Assembly: GCA_033856335.1 (NCBI GenBank)
Contig: JAWVFG010000112.1
Coordinates: forward strand, 1-12,257
Length of the DNA stretch: 12,257 nucleotides
Reading direction: 5' to 3'
Source of the DNA: DASUPK01 sp033856335
Lineage (GTDB): Bacteria; Actinomycetota; Thermoleophilia; Solirubrobacterales; 70-9
Below are positions 5,914 to 12,257 of this stretch, piece after piece; position 1 is the first letter of the stretch, and each line of letters starts with the position of its first letter. The notes beneath the pieces were generated by a model. The model ran no database searches, had not been told where the DNA came from, and worked only from the letters and a program-made list of their open reading frames with translations. Both the position numbers and the translations under genes were made by a program.

Positions 5914-7731
5914 ATGGAGACAGCGACAGTCGCTGCCGCGGGAAGCGCAGCAGAGTCCAGCACGAACAGCAAGACCTGCGCGGACCTGATGCCGCTCGCC
6001 GCCGAGCGACACGCCGATCTCTCCGCCGTCACCTACAAGGACGCCTCAGGCAAATGGGTCTCCAAGACCTATCGCGAGGTGGGAGAGATCGTCCGGCAGC
6101 TCGCGCTCGGCCTGATCGAGCTCGGGATCGAGAAGGGCGACAAGGTCTCGATCCTCGCCAACACCCGCCCCGAGTGGACCTACTTCGACTTCGCGGCCCT
6201 CAGCGTCGGTGCCACGGTCGTCCCGATCTACCAGACGAACTCACCCGAGGAATGCCAGTACGTCCTCGAGAACTCCGACTCAAAGGCCCTGGTCGTCGAG
6301 GACTCTGAGCAGCTCGCCAAGATCGACGAGATCCGCGACAGGGTCCCAATGCTCCAGCACGTGATTCGCATGGAGGGATCGGGCGGCGGCGCGATCTCGA
6401 TGGACGAGCTGATCGAACGGGGTCAGGGCCGCTCTGACGTGGAGTGGGAGGAGCGCTGGCGCTCGGTGACGCCCGACGACATCTGCACCTTCATCTACAC
6501 GTCGGGCACGACTGGACCGCCCAAGGGCTGCGTCATCTCCCACGGCAACTATCGCTCGATGGTGACCATGGCGCTCGACGAGAGCGTGCTGGACCGCGAG
6601 ACGACCACATACCTCTTCCTGCCGCTCGCGCACTCCTTCGCCCTGCTGATCCAGCTCCTGAGCTTCGACATCGGCGGCAACATCGCCTATTGGGAGCGGG
6701 ACCCGCTGAAGATCGTCCCCAACCTCGCCGAGGTCAAGCCCGAGTACTTCCCGTCGGTGCCGCGGATCTTCGAGAAGATCTACACCACCGCCACGAGCGA
6801 GGTGGAGAAGTCCGGCGGCCTCAAGAAGATGGTCTTCAACTGGGCGATCGGTGTGGGCAAGAAGGTCCGCGAGCGCCAGCGGGCCGGCAAGCCGATCGGC
6901 TTCCCGCTTCGAAAGCAGTATGAGGTCGCCGACAAGCAGGTCCTCTCCAAGATCCGCGACCTGTTCGGAGGCCACATCAAGAACTGCGTCACCGGAGCCG
7001 CCCCGATCAACCCCGACATCCTGCGCTTCTTCGACGCCGCGGGCGTCCTGATCCTCGAGGGCTGGGGCATGACCGAGACGTCGACCGCCGCGACCGTCGC
7101 CAGGCCGGACGCCTTCAAGTTCGGCAAGGTCGGACGAGCCTTCAACGGCTGCGAGATCAAGATCGCCGAGGACGGCGAGATCCTGGTCCGCGGGCCCAAC
7201 ATCTTCCAGGGCTATTACAAGAACGAGGAGGCGACCCGGGAGACGCTCGAGGGCGGCTGGCTGCACACCGGCGACATCGGCGAGCTGGACGAGGACGGCT
7301 ATCTCTCGATCACCGGCCGGAAGAAGGACATCATCATCACCGCGGGCGGCAAGAACATCACCCCGGCGAACCTCGAGACCGAGATCAAGCAGAACCCGTA
7401 CGTCTCCCAGTGTGTCGTGATCGGCGATCGCCGGCCGTACCTGGTCGCCCTGATCACCCTCGACATGGAGGAGTGCGCGAAGCTCGCCGAGGAGAAGGGC
7501 TGGCCCGCAGACCCGGCTGAGCTGAGGCACAACGAGGGCATGAGGGCCCTGATCCAGGAGCACCTCGACAAGGTCAACGAGAAGTTCGCGCGGGTCGAGC
7601 AGGTGAAGAAGTTCGAGATCCTGCCCCACGACCTCTCCCAGGAGACCGGCGAGCTGACTCCGACGCTGAAGGTCAAGCGGAACGTCGTGACCGAAAAGTA
7701 CGAGAAGGACGTCGACGCCCTCTACGCGTGA
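5914..7731 (+). CDS. Long-chain fatty acid-CoA ligase (AMP-forming, FadD15/FAA type)
   Basis: A 605-residue ANL-superfamily enzyme that activates a fatty acid with ATP through an acyl-adenylate and passes it to CoA. Motifs in order: the P-loop-like YTSGTTGPPKG (195-205), FLPLAHSFA (235-243), GAAPI (361-365), GWGMTETS (383-390), the ATP-binding HTGDIG (451-456), the hinge GRKKDIIITAGGKNITP (468-484) with the expected catalytic K480, and a complete C-terminal domain. The length and the bacterial 'long' layout fit FadD15-like long-chain ligases. I chose ATG 5914 because AAAGGA and AGGAG lie just upstream; ATG 5863 would add 17 residues (MKRVAPCAHPRTKEPGE) that do not look like family sequence. 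It is the first gene of a tight cluster: its stop overlaps the apparent start of the glycerate kinase gene. It probably feeds lipid synthesis or beta-oxidation. The chain length is not readable. Confidence 0.93.
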   Translation: METATVAAAGSAAESSTNSKTCADLMPLAAERHADLSAVTYKDASGKWVSKTYREVGEIVRQLALGLIELGIEKGDKVSILANTRPEWTYFDFAALSVGATVVPIYQTNSPEECQYVLENSDSKALVVEDSEQLAKIDEIRDRVPMLQHVIRMEGSGGGAISMDELIERGQGRSDVEWEERWRSVTPDDICTFIYTSGTTGPPKGCVISHGNYRSMVTMALDESVLDRETTTYLFLPLAHSFALLIQLLSFDIGGNIAYWERDPLKIVPNLAEVKPEYFPSVPRIFEKIYTTATSEVEKSGGLKKMVFNWAIGVGKKVRERQRAGKPIGFPLRKQYEVADKQVLSKIRDLFGGHIKNCVTGAAPINPDILRFFDAAGVLILEGWGMTETSTAATVARPDAFKFGKVGRAFNGCEIKIAEDGEILVRGPNIFQGYYKNEEATRETLEGGWLHTGDIGELDEDGYLSITGRKKDIIITAGGKNITPANLETEIKQNPYVSQCVVIGDRRPYLVALITLDMEECAKLAEEKGWPADPAELRHNEGMRALIQEHLDKVNEKFARVEQVKKFEILPHDLSQETGELTPTLKVKRNVVTEKYEKDVDALYA

Positions 7732-8698
7732 GTTTCTCGCGGTCCCTGATTCGTTCAAGGGAACGCTGAGCGGCGGTGAGGTCGCCGAGGCTATCGGCAG
7801 GGGCATCAAGCGGGCCGGCGCCCACGCGGACCTCTGCCCGGCCGCCGACGGCGGCGACGGGACCACCGACGCGCTGGTCGCCGCGCTCGGCGGCGAGCTG
7901 CACGAGGCAGCGGCGCATGACCCGCTGGGGCGTCCGATCGAGGCCGCGTACGGACTCGTTCGCGATGGGTCAACGGCGGTCGTCGAGGTCGCGGCCGCGT
8001 CCGGCTTCGACCTCGTCGATCAGGGCGAACGGGATCCCGAACGAGCCAGCAGCGCCGGGACCGGCGAGCTGATCGCGGCGGCGATCGAAGCGGGTGCTCG
8101 GCGCATCCTGGTGGCCGCCGGCGGCAGCGCCACCACCGATGGGGGCCGAGGGGCGATCGAGTCGATCGAGTCGGCAGGCGGGCTCCGCGGTGCCAAGCTC
8201 GAGGTGCTGTGCGACACCTCGGTGCCCTTCGAGCGAGCGGCGGAGGTCTTCGCGCCGCAGAAGGGCGCCTCGACCGAACAGGTCCGGAGGCTCACCTCGC
8301 GACTGGTGGCGGAGGCCGGCGCCCTTCCCCGCGACCCGCGCGGCCGGGCGATGACCGGCGCGGCGGGAGGTCTCTCCGGTGGCCTCTGGGCCGCCTTCGG
8401 CGCGCATCTCGTCCCAGGCGCCGCGTTCGTGCTGGGCGTGCTGGGATTCGACCGGCGGCTCGAGGAGGCAGACGCGGTGATCACCGGCGAGGGGCGGCTG
8501 GACGCGCAGAGCACCGAGGGCAAGCTGATCGGCGAGGTAGCGCGGCGCTGTCATGCGGCCGGGAGCCCGCTGCACGCCATAGTCGGCCAGATCGGCATGT
8601 CGCCCGAAGAGCTCGAGCGCCTGGACCTCGCCTCGGTCGCCGAGGCCGGGACCGCCGACCGCATCGAGGCGGCGGCGGAGCGGATCGCGTCCGGATAA
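7724..8698 (+). CDS. Glycerate kinase, type 2 (GarK/GlxK family), apparent ACG start
   Basis: A 324-residue enzyme that phosphorylates D-glycerate, in this family usually to 2-phosphoglycerate. Family motifs: AVPDSFKGTLSG (6-17), ADGGDGT (41-47), AAASGFDLV (90-98), GTGELI (112-117), GGSATTDGG (133-141), PQKGAS (178-183) and ITGEGRLDAQS (253-263). The odd point is the start. In this frame no ATG, GTG or TTG occurs between an upstream stop (7688-7690) and GTG 8111, which would delete 129 conserved residues. The family spacing (Met, about six residues, then PDSFKG) puts the start at 7724, where the codon is ACG. This could be a non-ATG start, a natural T-to-C start loss, a sequence error, or a +1 frameshift from the overlapping acyl-CoA synthetase gene (8-base overlap, different frame). 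It is about 50 residues shorter than E. coli GarK, mainly between GGSATTDGG and PQKGA. The reading frame is otherwise intact. Confidence 0.85.
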   Translation, partial: TREFLAVPDSFKGTLSGGEVAEAIGRGIKRAGAHADLCPAADGGDGTTDALVAALGGELHEAAAHDPLGRPIEAAYGLVRDGSTAVVEVAAASGFDLVDQGERDPERASSAGTGELIAAAIEAGARRILVAAGGSATTDGGRGAIESIESAGGLRGAKLEVLCDTSVPFERAAEVFAPQKGASTEQVRRLTSRLVAEAGALPRDPRGRAMTGAAGGLSGGLWAAFGAHLVPGAAFVLGVLGFDRRLEEADAVITGEGRLDAQSTEGKLIGEVARRCHAAGSPLHAIVGQIGMSPEELERLDLASVAEAGTADRIEAAAERIASG

Positions 8699-8708
8699 CG
8701 TCTGTGCG

Positions 8709-9446
8709 GTGGGCGCTGAAGGCAGAACCGCACTCGTCACCGGTGCGAGCAGCGGCATCGGCGCCGCCACTGTCCGTTCCCTGGCTGCTGCCGGATTCGC
8801 GGTCGTAGCCGCGGCCCGCCGTCTGGAGCGATGCGAGGAGCTGGCCCGGGAGGTCGGCGGCCGCGCGGTGCGGCTCGACGTCACCGACCCGGACTCGGTC
8901 GCGGAGCTGGCGGAGGCCGTGCCGGAGGTCTCGGTCCTTGTCAACAACGCCGGCGGCGCGCTCGGGCTCGAGCCGGTCGCCGAGGCGGACGAGGAGAACT
9001 GGCGCCGCATGTACGAGACCAACGTGATGGGCGTGATGCGTGTGACCAAGGCTCTCCTCCCCGCCCTGGAGCGAAGCGGCAACGGCCACATCGTGGTGAT
9101 CGGCTCGGTGGCCGGCGTGGAGGTCTATCCCGGCGGAGGCGGCTACACCGCGGCGAAGCATGCGGCCAACGCGGTGACGCGCACGCTCCGCTTGGAGCTG
9201 CTCGGCAAGCCGATCCGCGTCAGCGAGGTGGCCCCGGGGATGGTCGAGACCGAGTTCTCACTGGTCCGCTTCGAGGGCGACCAGGAGAAGGCCGACAAGG
9301 TGTACGAGGGGACCACCCCTCTGACCGCCGAGGACGTCGCCGACGTGATCGCGTACGTGGTGACACGCCCACCACATGTGGACGTCGACTACCTATCGAT
9401 CAAGCCGACGGACCAGGCGACGGCGCGCGACGTCCATCGCGGCTAG
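8709..9446 (+). CDS. Short-chain dehydrogenase/reductase, YdfG-like
   Basis: A 245-residue classical SDR, NAD(P)-dependent. It shows the cofactor loop TGASSGIG (11-18), LDVTD (56-60), NNAG (79-82), N105, and the catalytic S133, Y146 and K150 (YTAAK). The C-terminal stretch (PGMVETEFSLVRFEGDQEKA followed by PLTAEDVADVI) is very like E. coli YdfG, which oxidises 3-hydroxy acids such as serine or allo-threonine and reduces malonic semialdehyde. After an SDSxxR-like region, R37-R38 (AAARRL) suggests NADP(H). The GTG start at 8709 lies 10 bases after the glycerate kinase stop and places TGASSGIG at the usual depth; no good Shine-Dalgarno is seen, so translational coupling is likely. With a glycerate kinase next door, one possible role is reducing a semialdehyde or oxo-acid to glycerate, but this is only inference from position. 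Its TAG stop shares CTAG with the convergent patatin gene. Confidence 0.92.
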   Translation: MGAEGRTALVTGASSGIGAATVRSLAAAGFAVVAAARRLERCEELAREVGGRAVRLDVTDPDSVAELAEAVPEVSVLVNNAGGALGLEPVAEADEENWRRMYETNVMGVMRVTKALLPALERSGNGHIVVIGSVAGVEVYPGGGGYTAAKHAANAVTRTLRLELLGKPIRVSEVAPGMVETEFSLVRFEGDQEKADKVYEGTTPLTAEDVADVIAYVVTRPPHVDVDYLSIKPTDQATARDVHRG

Positions 9447-10732
9447 CCCTTTTCGGCGGCTTCCTCGGCCTCGTCCGATTGACGCAGGAGGGCGCCCGTG
9501 GTCTGCTCGAGCACGCGGCGCCAGGCCGACATTCCCTCCTCCTCCGCCTCGACGGTGTCGACCACACGCTGGACCCTGCGTGCGGAGATCTCGATGCCGT
9601 GCCGCGCAGCGACCTCCTTGTAGCGCTGGTAGTCGCGCGCCAGCTTCACGGTCACGGATTCGAAGCCGTGCTTGGCGATCTGAAGGCGGGACGAGTAGTC
9701 CAGGATCGAGGTTCCGAACATCAGCTCGTCGTCGAACTCCGGTTCGATCAGGATGATGTCGACGTCGGGGAAGCGCTCGCTCCACGACTGGACCGCGAGC
9801 TGCAGCCGCGCGTGGGCGAGCAGGCGGAACGCCTGGTTCCCGATGGCGGGCATCCCCATGTCGGAGACGCGACGCACTCTGGAGCCGAAGATCGTCGGAA
9901 TCCGGGTCTCGAAGTCGTTCACGTAGGGCACCAGCGGATTGACGACCACGATGAACTTCGCGCCCGCCTCGACGGCGACGTCCACGTTGGTCGTGGAGAT
10001 GATCCCGCCGTCGATCAGCTGCCTGCCGCGGAGCTCGTAGGGCTCGTACACGATCGGCAGCGCCCCCGAGGCGGCGACCGCGCGAGAGATCGGCACGCTG
10101 TCCCACTCGCCCTCGCCGAAGACGATCCGCTCGCAGGTGTCCAGGTCGGTGGCCGCGATCAGGAGCTCGTTGTCGAGCTCGCGAAAGTCGTTGCTGCGGT
10201 CGGGGTCCGAGAGCACGTTGCGGACGTATTCCTCGATTCCGCGGTTGTGGTAGATCCCGGTCGGAAGGCCCTCGGCGAGGCCCATGACGATGTCGACCAT
10301 CGAGATCTCGCCCAGGTTCCCGGCCAGCCGGCGGATCGTGGCGGCTACGCGCAGCGGCAGAAGCGCCATCCGCCCCGCAAAGCCCCTGTAGTTCGGGCGG
10401 AGCAGGGTGCGAAGCGACGCGTTCTCGATCGGCGAGGGGAGGGCGTTGTCGAGCACGCGGAACATCTCCTCCGGAGTGACGCCGTTGGCGACCATGCTGG
10501 CCACGAAGGCCCCCGCGCTGGTGCCGACGTAGATGTCGAAGTCGTTGACGGTCCGGTTGACGGCGAGCAGGTCGAATGCGCGCAGCGCGCCCATCTCGTA
10601 GACGCCGCCGGTGAACCCGCCGCCGCCTAGGACCAAGGCGGTCTTGTCGCCCCGGCCTCGCCGCCTCCTCCCTCTGCTGCTGATGCTGCGCGGTCTGTTG
10701 CCGGGGCCGTCGAACTGGACGACTTTCCCCAT
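9443..10732 (-). CDS. Patatin-like phospholipase (RssA/NTE-type serine acyl hydrolase)
   Basis: A 429-residue patatin-domain protein expected to hydrolyse acyl esters of phospholipids or similar lipids with a Ser-Asp dyad. The glycine-rich oxyanion loop is GGGGFTGG (36-43), the nucleophile elbow GTSAG (70-74) gives S72, and IDGGI (240-244) gives D241. A basic arginine-rich N-terminus (RGRRRRGRGDK, 20-30) precedes the domain and may touch membranes or nucleic acid; no signal peptide is present, so it is probably cytoplasmic or peripheral. The C-terminus (about 390-429) is charged and helical. The start at 10732 (MGKVVQFDGPGN) is preceded by CATAAT at 10746-10741, only 8 bases from the ATG, suggesting a leaderless message. 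It is convergent with the SDR gene, sharing CTAG (9443-9446) as both stops, and divergent from a PBP4-type gene. With the acyl-CoA synthetase nearby, it could release fatty acids that the ligase reactivates; this is inference. Confidence 0.9.
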   Translation of the reverse strand: MGKVVQFDGPGNRPRSISSRGRRRRGRGDKTALVLGGGGFTGGVYEMGALRAFDLLAVNRTVNDFDIYVGTSAGAFVASMVANGVTPEEMFRVLDNALPSPIENASLRTLLRPNYRGFAGRMALLPLRVAATIRRLAGNLGEISMVDIVMGLAEGLPTGIYHNRGIEEYVRNVLSDPDRSNDFRELDNELLIAATDLDTCERIVFGEGEWDSVPISRAVAASGALPIVYEPYELRGRQLIDGGIISTTNVDVAVEAGAKFIVVVNPLVPYVNDFETRIPTIFGSRVRRVSDMGMPAIGNQAFRLLAHARLQLAVQSWSERFPDVDIILIEPEFDDELMFGTSILDYSSRLQIAKHGFESVTVKLARDYQRYKEVAARHGIEISARRVQRVVDTVEAEEEGMSAWRRVLEQTTGALLRQSDEAEEAAEKG

Positions 10733-10740
10733 GGGAGACG

Positions 10741-10746
10741 ATTATG
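10741..10746 (-). promoter_or_regulatory. Possible -10 element of the patatin-like gene
   Basis: CATAAT, read on the minus strand, differs from TATAAT by one base and ends 8 bases before the patatin ATG, which would put the transcript start at or within a few bases of the start codon. No convincing -35 hexamer is seen at 15-18 bases. The 91-base gap to the divergent PBP4-type gene has no clear Shine-Dalgarno on either strand. Confidence 0.4.
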
Positions 10747-10823
10747 GCAAGGCTGGGCTGGTCACCACCCGAGCAGGCACCGCTACCTTGCCCCACCAGG
10801 GCTGTTTCAGGCACGAGCGCCGC

Positions 10824-12131
10824 ATGGGCATGTCCAGACACAGAGGGGCGATCGGGATTGCGCTGCTCACGGCGGCGCTGGCGATGCCTGCCGCCACGGC
10901 CGACGCGCGCCCGACCGGCCCCGACAAGGCCTTCCGGACGCCGGTCGCCTACGGCGCCGCTGCCGCCCACACCGCGGTCTCACGCTCCAAGCTCGCCGTC
11001 GGATTGGGCAAGCTCTTCCGCCATGTGGGCAAGAGCGGCGCCTTCGTCTTCGATCCGAGCTCTCACCAGGTCCTGTTCTCACGGAAAGCGGGCCGCCCGC
11101 GGATCCTCGCCTCGAACAGCAAGCTCTTCACCACGACGACGGCGCTTTCCCGGTTCCTGCCCGAGGGGCGCCTCCACACGACGGCCTGGTCGAGCGATGA
11201 CATCAGCGACGGCATCAGCCAGGGCCTCTACCTGCGCGGCGGTGGGGACCCGACGCTGACCGGCGCCGGCCTCACCAAGCTCGCCGACCGCGTTCGAGCC
11301 GCGGGGGTCATCACCGTTCAGGGCCCGCTGCTCTACGACGACTCGTTCCTCGACCACGTCACGGGGGTCCCGGAGCACGGGATCACGCCCGAGAACGTCG
11401 GGACGCTTTCCGGGCTGACGATCGACAACGGTTCGCCGAGCGATCCGGCGAAGAGCGCGGCCCAGCGCTTCGAGGACGCGCTGCGCAAGGACGGGATCAC
11501 GATCGGGAACAGCGTCTCCCCCGCGGTCGTCCCCCAGAACGCCGTGCAGGTCGCCGACTACGGCTCGGAGACCATGGCCGATCTGGTCAAGGACACAAAC
11601 GTGCCCTCGAACAACTTCTTCGCCGAGATGCTCCTCAAGGACGTCGGCGCCGAGTTCGGCGGCAGCGGTTCGACCGCGACGGGCATCTCGGTCGTCAAGC
11701 GCTTCGCCGCCCAGCAGGGCGCGAGGTTCGCGGGTGAGGACGGGTCAGGGCTGACGAGGCGGAACAAGGCCTCGCCCGCGTCAGTCGTCAAGCTGCTCGA
11801 CTCGATGATCGAGGTCAACGCCAAGGCGCCCCCGGACGCGGAGCTCGCCCAGGAGAGGCTTCGGGACGCCTGGGTCAACTCGCTTGCCGTCGCGGGCCGA
11901 AGCGGAACGGTCGCCCACCGCATGCGGGGGACGGCGGCGGCCGGCAACTGCCACCTCAAGACCGGGACGCTGGACGGGGTCAGCGCGCTATCCGGCTACT
12001 GCTTCCGCGGCGGCAACGATGCGGACCACGCCGTCATCTTCTCCCTGCTGATGAACCGCACCGACGTCAACCGGGCTCATGTGATCCAGGACCGCATGGC
12101 GGCCCTGATCGCCCGGTATAGCCACCGCTAG
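10824..12131 (+). CDS. dacB: D-alanyl-D-alanine carboxypeptidase/endopeptidase, PBP4 (DacB) type, peptidase S13
   Basis: A 435-residue exported penicillin-binding protein that trims or cuts peptidoglycan peptides outside the membrane. A signal peptide covers about residues 1-28 (MGMSRHRGAIG, then IALLTAALAMPAATADA). The three penicillin-binding motifs are present and in order: S97-N-S-K100 (LASNSKLFTTTTAL), S262-N-N264 (VPSNNFFAEMLLK) and K379-T-G381 (CHLKTGTLDG). The segment LYLRGGGDPTLT (135-146) and the text between SxxK and SxN correspond to the inserted domain typical of class C/PBP4 enzymes. Two in-frame ATGs (10824 and 10830) are possible; I took the first. An upstream open frame antisense to the patatin gene is not counted, because the signal peptide fixes the start. 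A weak ribosome binding site only. It is divergent from the patatin-like gene and convergent with ligA, whose stop it overlaps. Confidence 0.92.
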   Translation: MGMSRHRGAIGIALLTAALAMPAATADARPTGPDKAFRTPVAYGAAAAHTAVSRSKLAVGLGKLFRHVGKSGAFVFDPSSHQVLFSRKAGRPRILASNSKLFTTTTALSRFLPEGRLHTTAWSSDDISDGISQGLYLRGGGDPTLTGAGLTKLADRVRAAGVITVQGPLLYDDSFLDHVTGVPEHGITPENVGTLSGLTIDNGSPSDPAKSAAQRFEDALRKDGITIGNSVSPAVVPQNAVQVADYGSETMADLVKDTNVPSNNFFAEMLLKDVGAEFGGSGSTATGISVVKRFAAQQGARFAGEDGSGLTRRNKASPASVVKLLDSMIEVNAKAPPDAELAQERLRDAWVNSLAVAGRSGTVAHRMRGTAAAGNCHLKTGTLDGVSALSGYCFRGGNDADHAVIFSLLMNRTDVNRAHVIQDRMAALIARYSHR

Positions 12132-12257
12132 ACCAGCTTCTGGAGCCCCTTCTCGTCGATCACGTCGACGCCGAGCTCCTCGGCCTTGGCGAGCTTCGAG
12201 CCGGGACTGTCCCCCGCGATCACGTAGTCCGTCTTCTTCGAGACCGAGTTGACGACC
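12128..12257 (-). CDS. ligA: NAD-dependent DNA ligase LigA, C-terminal BRCT end (partial)
   Basis: The last 42 codons plus the stop of a minus-strand gene that enters from the right edge. The translation (VVNSVSKKTDYVIAGDSPGS, then KLAKAEELGVDVIDEKGLQKLV) is the second half of a BRCT domain with the spacing seen at the end of bacterial LigA (VSKKTDYVVAGESPGSKL...ELGV.VLDEE.F). LigA seals nicks in replication and repair using NAD+. BRCT domains occur elsewhere, but this C-terminal ending directly at the stop is characteristic of LigA. The TAG stop (12130-12128) shares CTAG with the stop of the convergent PBP4-type gene. Confidence 0.85.
   Translation of the reverse strand, partial: VVNSVSKKTDYVIAGDSPGSKLAKAEELGVDVIDEKGLQKLV

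Noticed and set aside
7728..7769. GTG directly on the acyl-CoA synthetase stop as the glycerate kinase start
   Set aside because: It is in the wrong frame and meets a TGA after 13 codons.
6280..7866. 528-codon open frame antisense to the acyl-CoA synthetase gene
   Set aside because: It is a codon-bias shadow in GC-rich DNA; the product is valine/leucine/aspartate-rich without domains, while the plus strand has a full motif set.
8831..10630. 599-codon plus-strand open frame across the SDR and patatin genes
   Set aside because: It is arginine/glycine-rich out-of-frame text over the SDR and antisense text over the patatin gene, both of which have complete catalytic motifs.
10611..10823. N-terminal extension of the PBP4-type protein
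   Set aside because: It would precede a clear signal peptide at 10824 and overlap the divergent patatin start; it is not family sequence.
9393..10970. 525-codon minus-strand open frame over the patatin gene and beyond
   Set aside because: Arginine-rich shadow in a different frame from the patatin catalytic residues.
1..12257. Defence, toxin-antitoxin, prophage or CRISPR content
   Set aside because: No repeat array, integrase, transposase, nuclease or toxin-like pair was seen; all larger genes fit ordinary metabolic or envelope families.

Overview
The window is GC-rich, densely packed bacterial DNA and most probably comes from an actinobacterium of the Thermoleophilia/Solirubrobacterales type. 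This placement is inferred from protein style, not from a marker gene. The main clues are the secreted protein at 539-1417, whose basic, lysine-rich beta-type C-terminal module is typical of that group, the short gaps between genes, and several starts that look leaderless. No tRNA, rRNA, CRISPR array, insertion sequence or integrase was seen, and no gene-free stretch exceeds about 150 bases.

Layout. Positions 1-2337 (minus strand) hold three co-directional genes: a VOC-family (glyoxalase/ring-cleaving dioxygenase-like) protein, then two secreted proteins, the last cut by the window edge. Divergent from them is a sulfatase (2408-3718). It converges on a minus-strand pair (3735-4693): an unrecognised 86-residue protein whose stop overlaps the start of a membrane-anchored DsbA/thioredoxin-fold protein. 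Back to back with that pair is a Nif3/DUF34 metal-binding protein (4721-5482).

A consensus TTGACA promoter and a long purine-rich ribosome binding site then drive a 58-residue helix-turn-helix-like protein (5616-5792), which was not in the supplied reading-frame list of longer genes. Next comes a tight plus-strand cluster: a long-chain acyl-CoA synthetase, a type-2 glycerate kinase and a YdfG-like short-chain dehydrogenase (5914-9446). The glycerate kinase has no ATG, GTG or TTG at its expected start; the codon there is ACG. A patatin-like phospholipase (9443-10732, minus) faces this cluster and is divergent from a PBP4-type D-Ala-D-Ala carboxypeptidase (10824-12131). That gene converges on the 3' end of ligA at the right edge.

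The genes are mostly housekeeping or general metabolism: lipid activation and hydrolysis, glycerate phosphorylation, cell-wall trimming, extracytoplasmic thiol chemistry and DNA ligation. I see no convincing new multi-gene defence or mobile system. The points most worth checking are the ACG start of the glycerate kinase, the strongly expressed small HTH-like protein, the unknown 86-residue protein coupled to the DsbA-like gene, and two convergent gene pairs that each share one CTAG as both stop codons.
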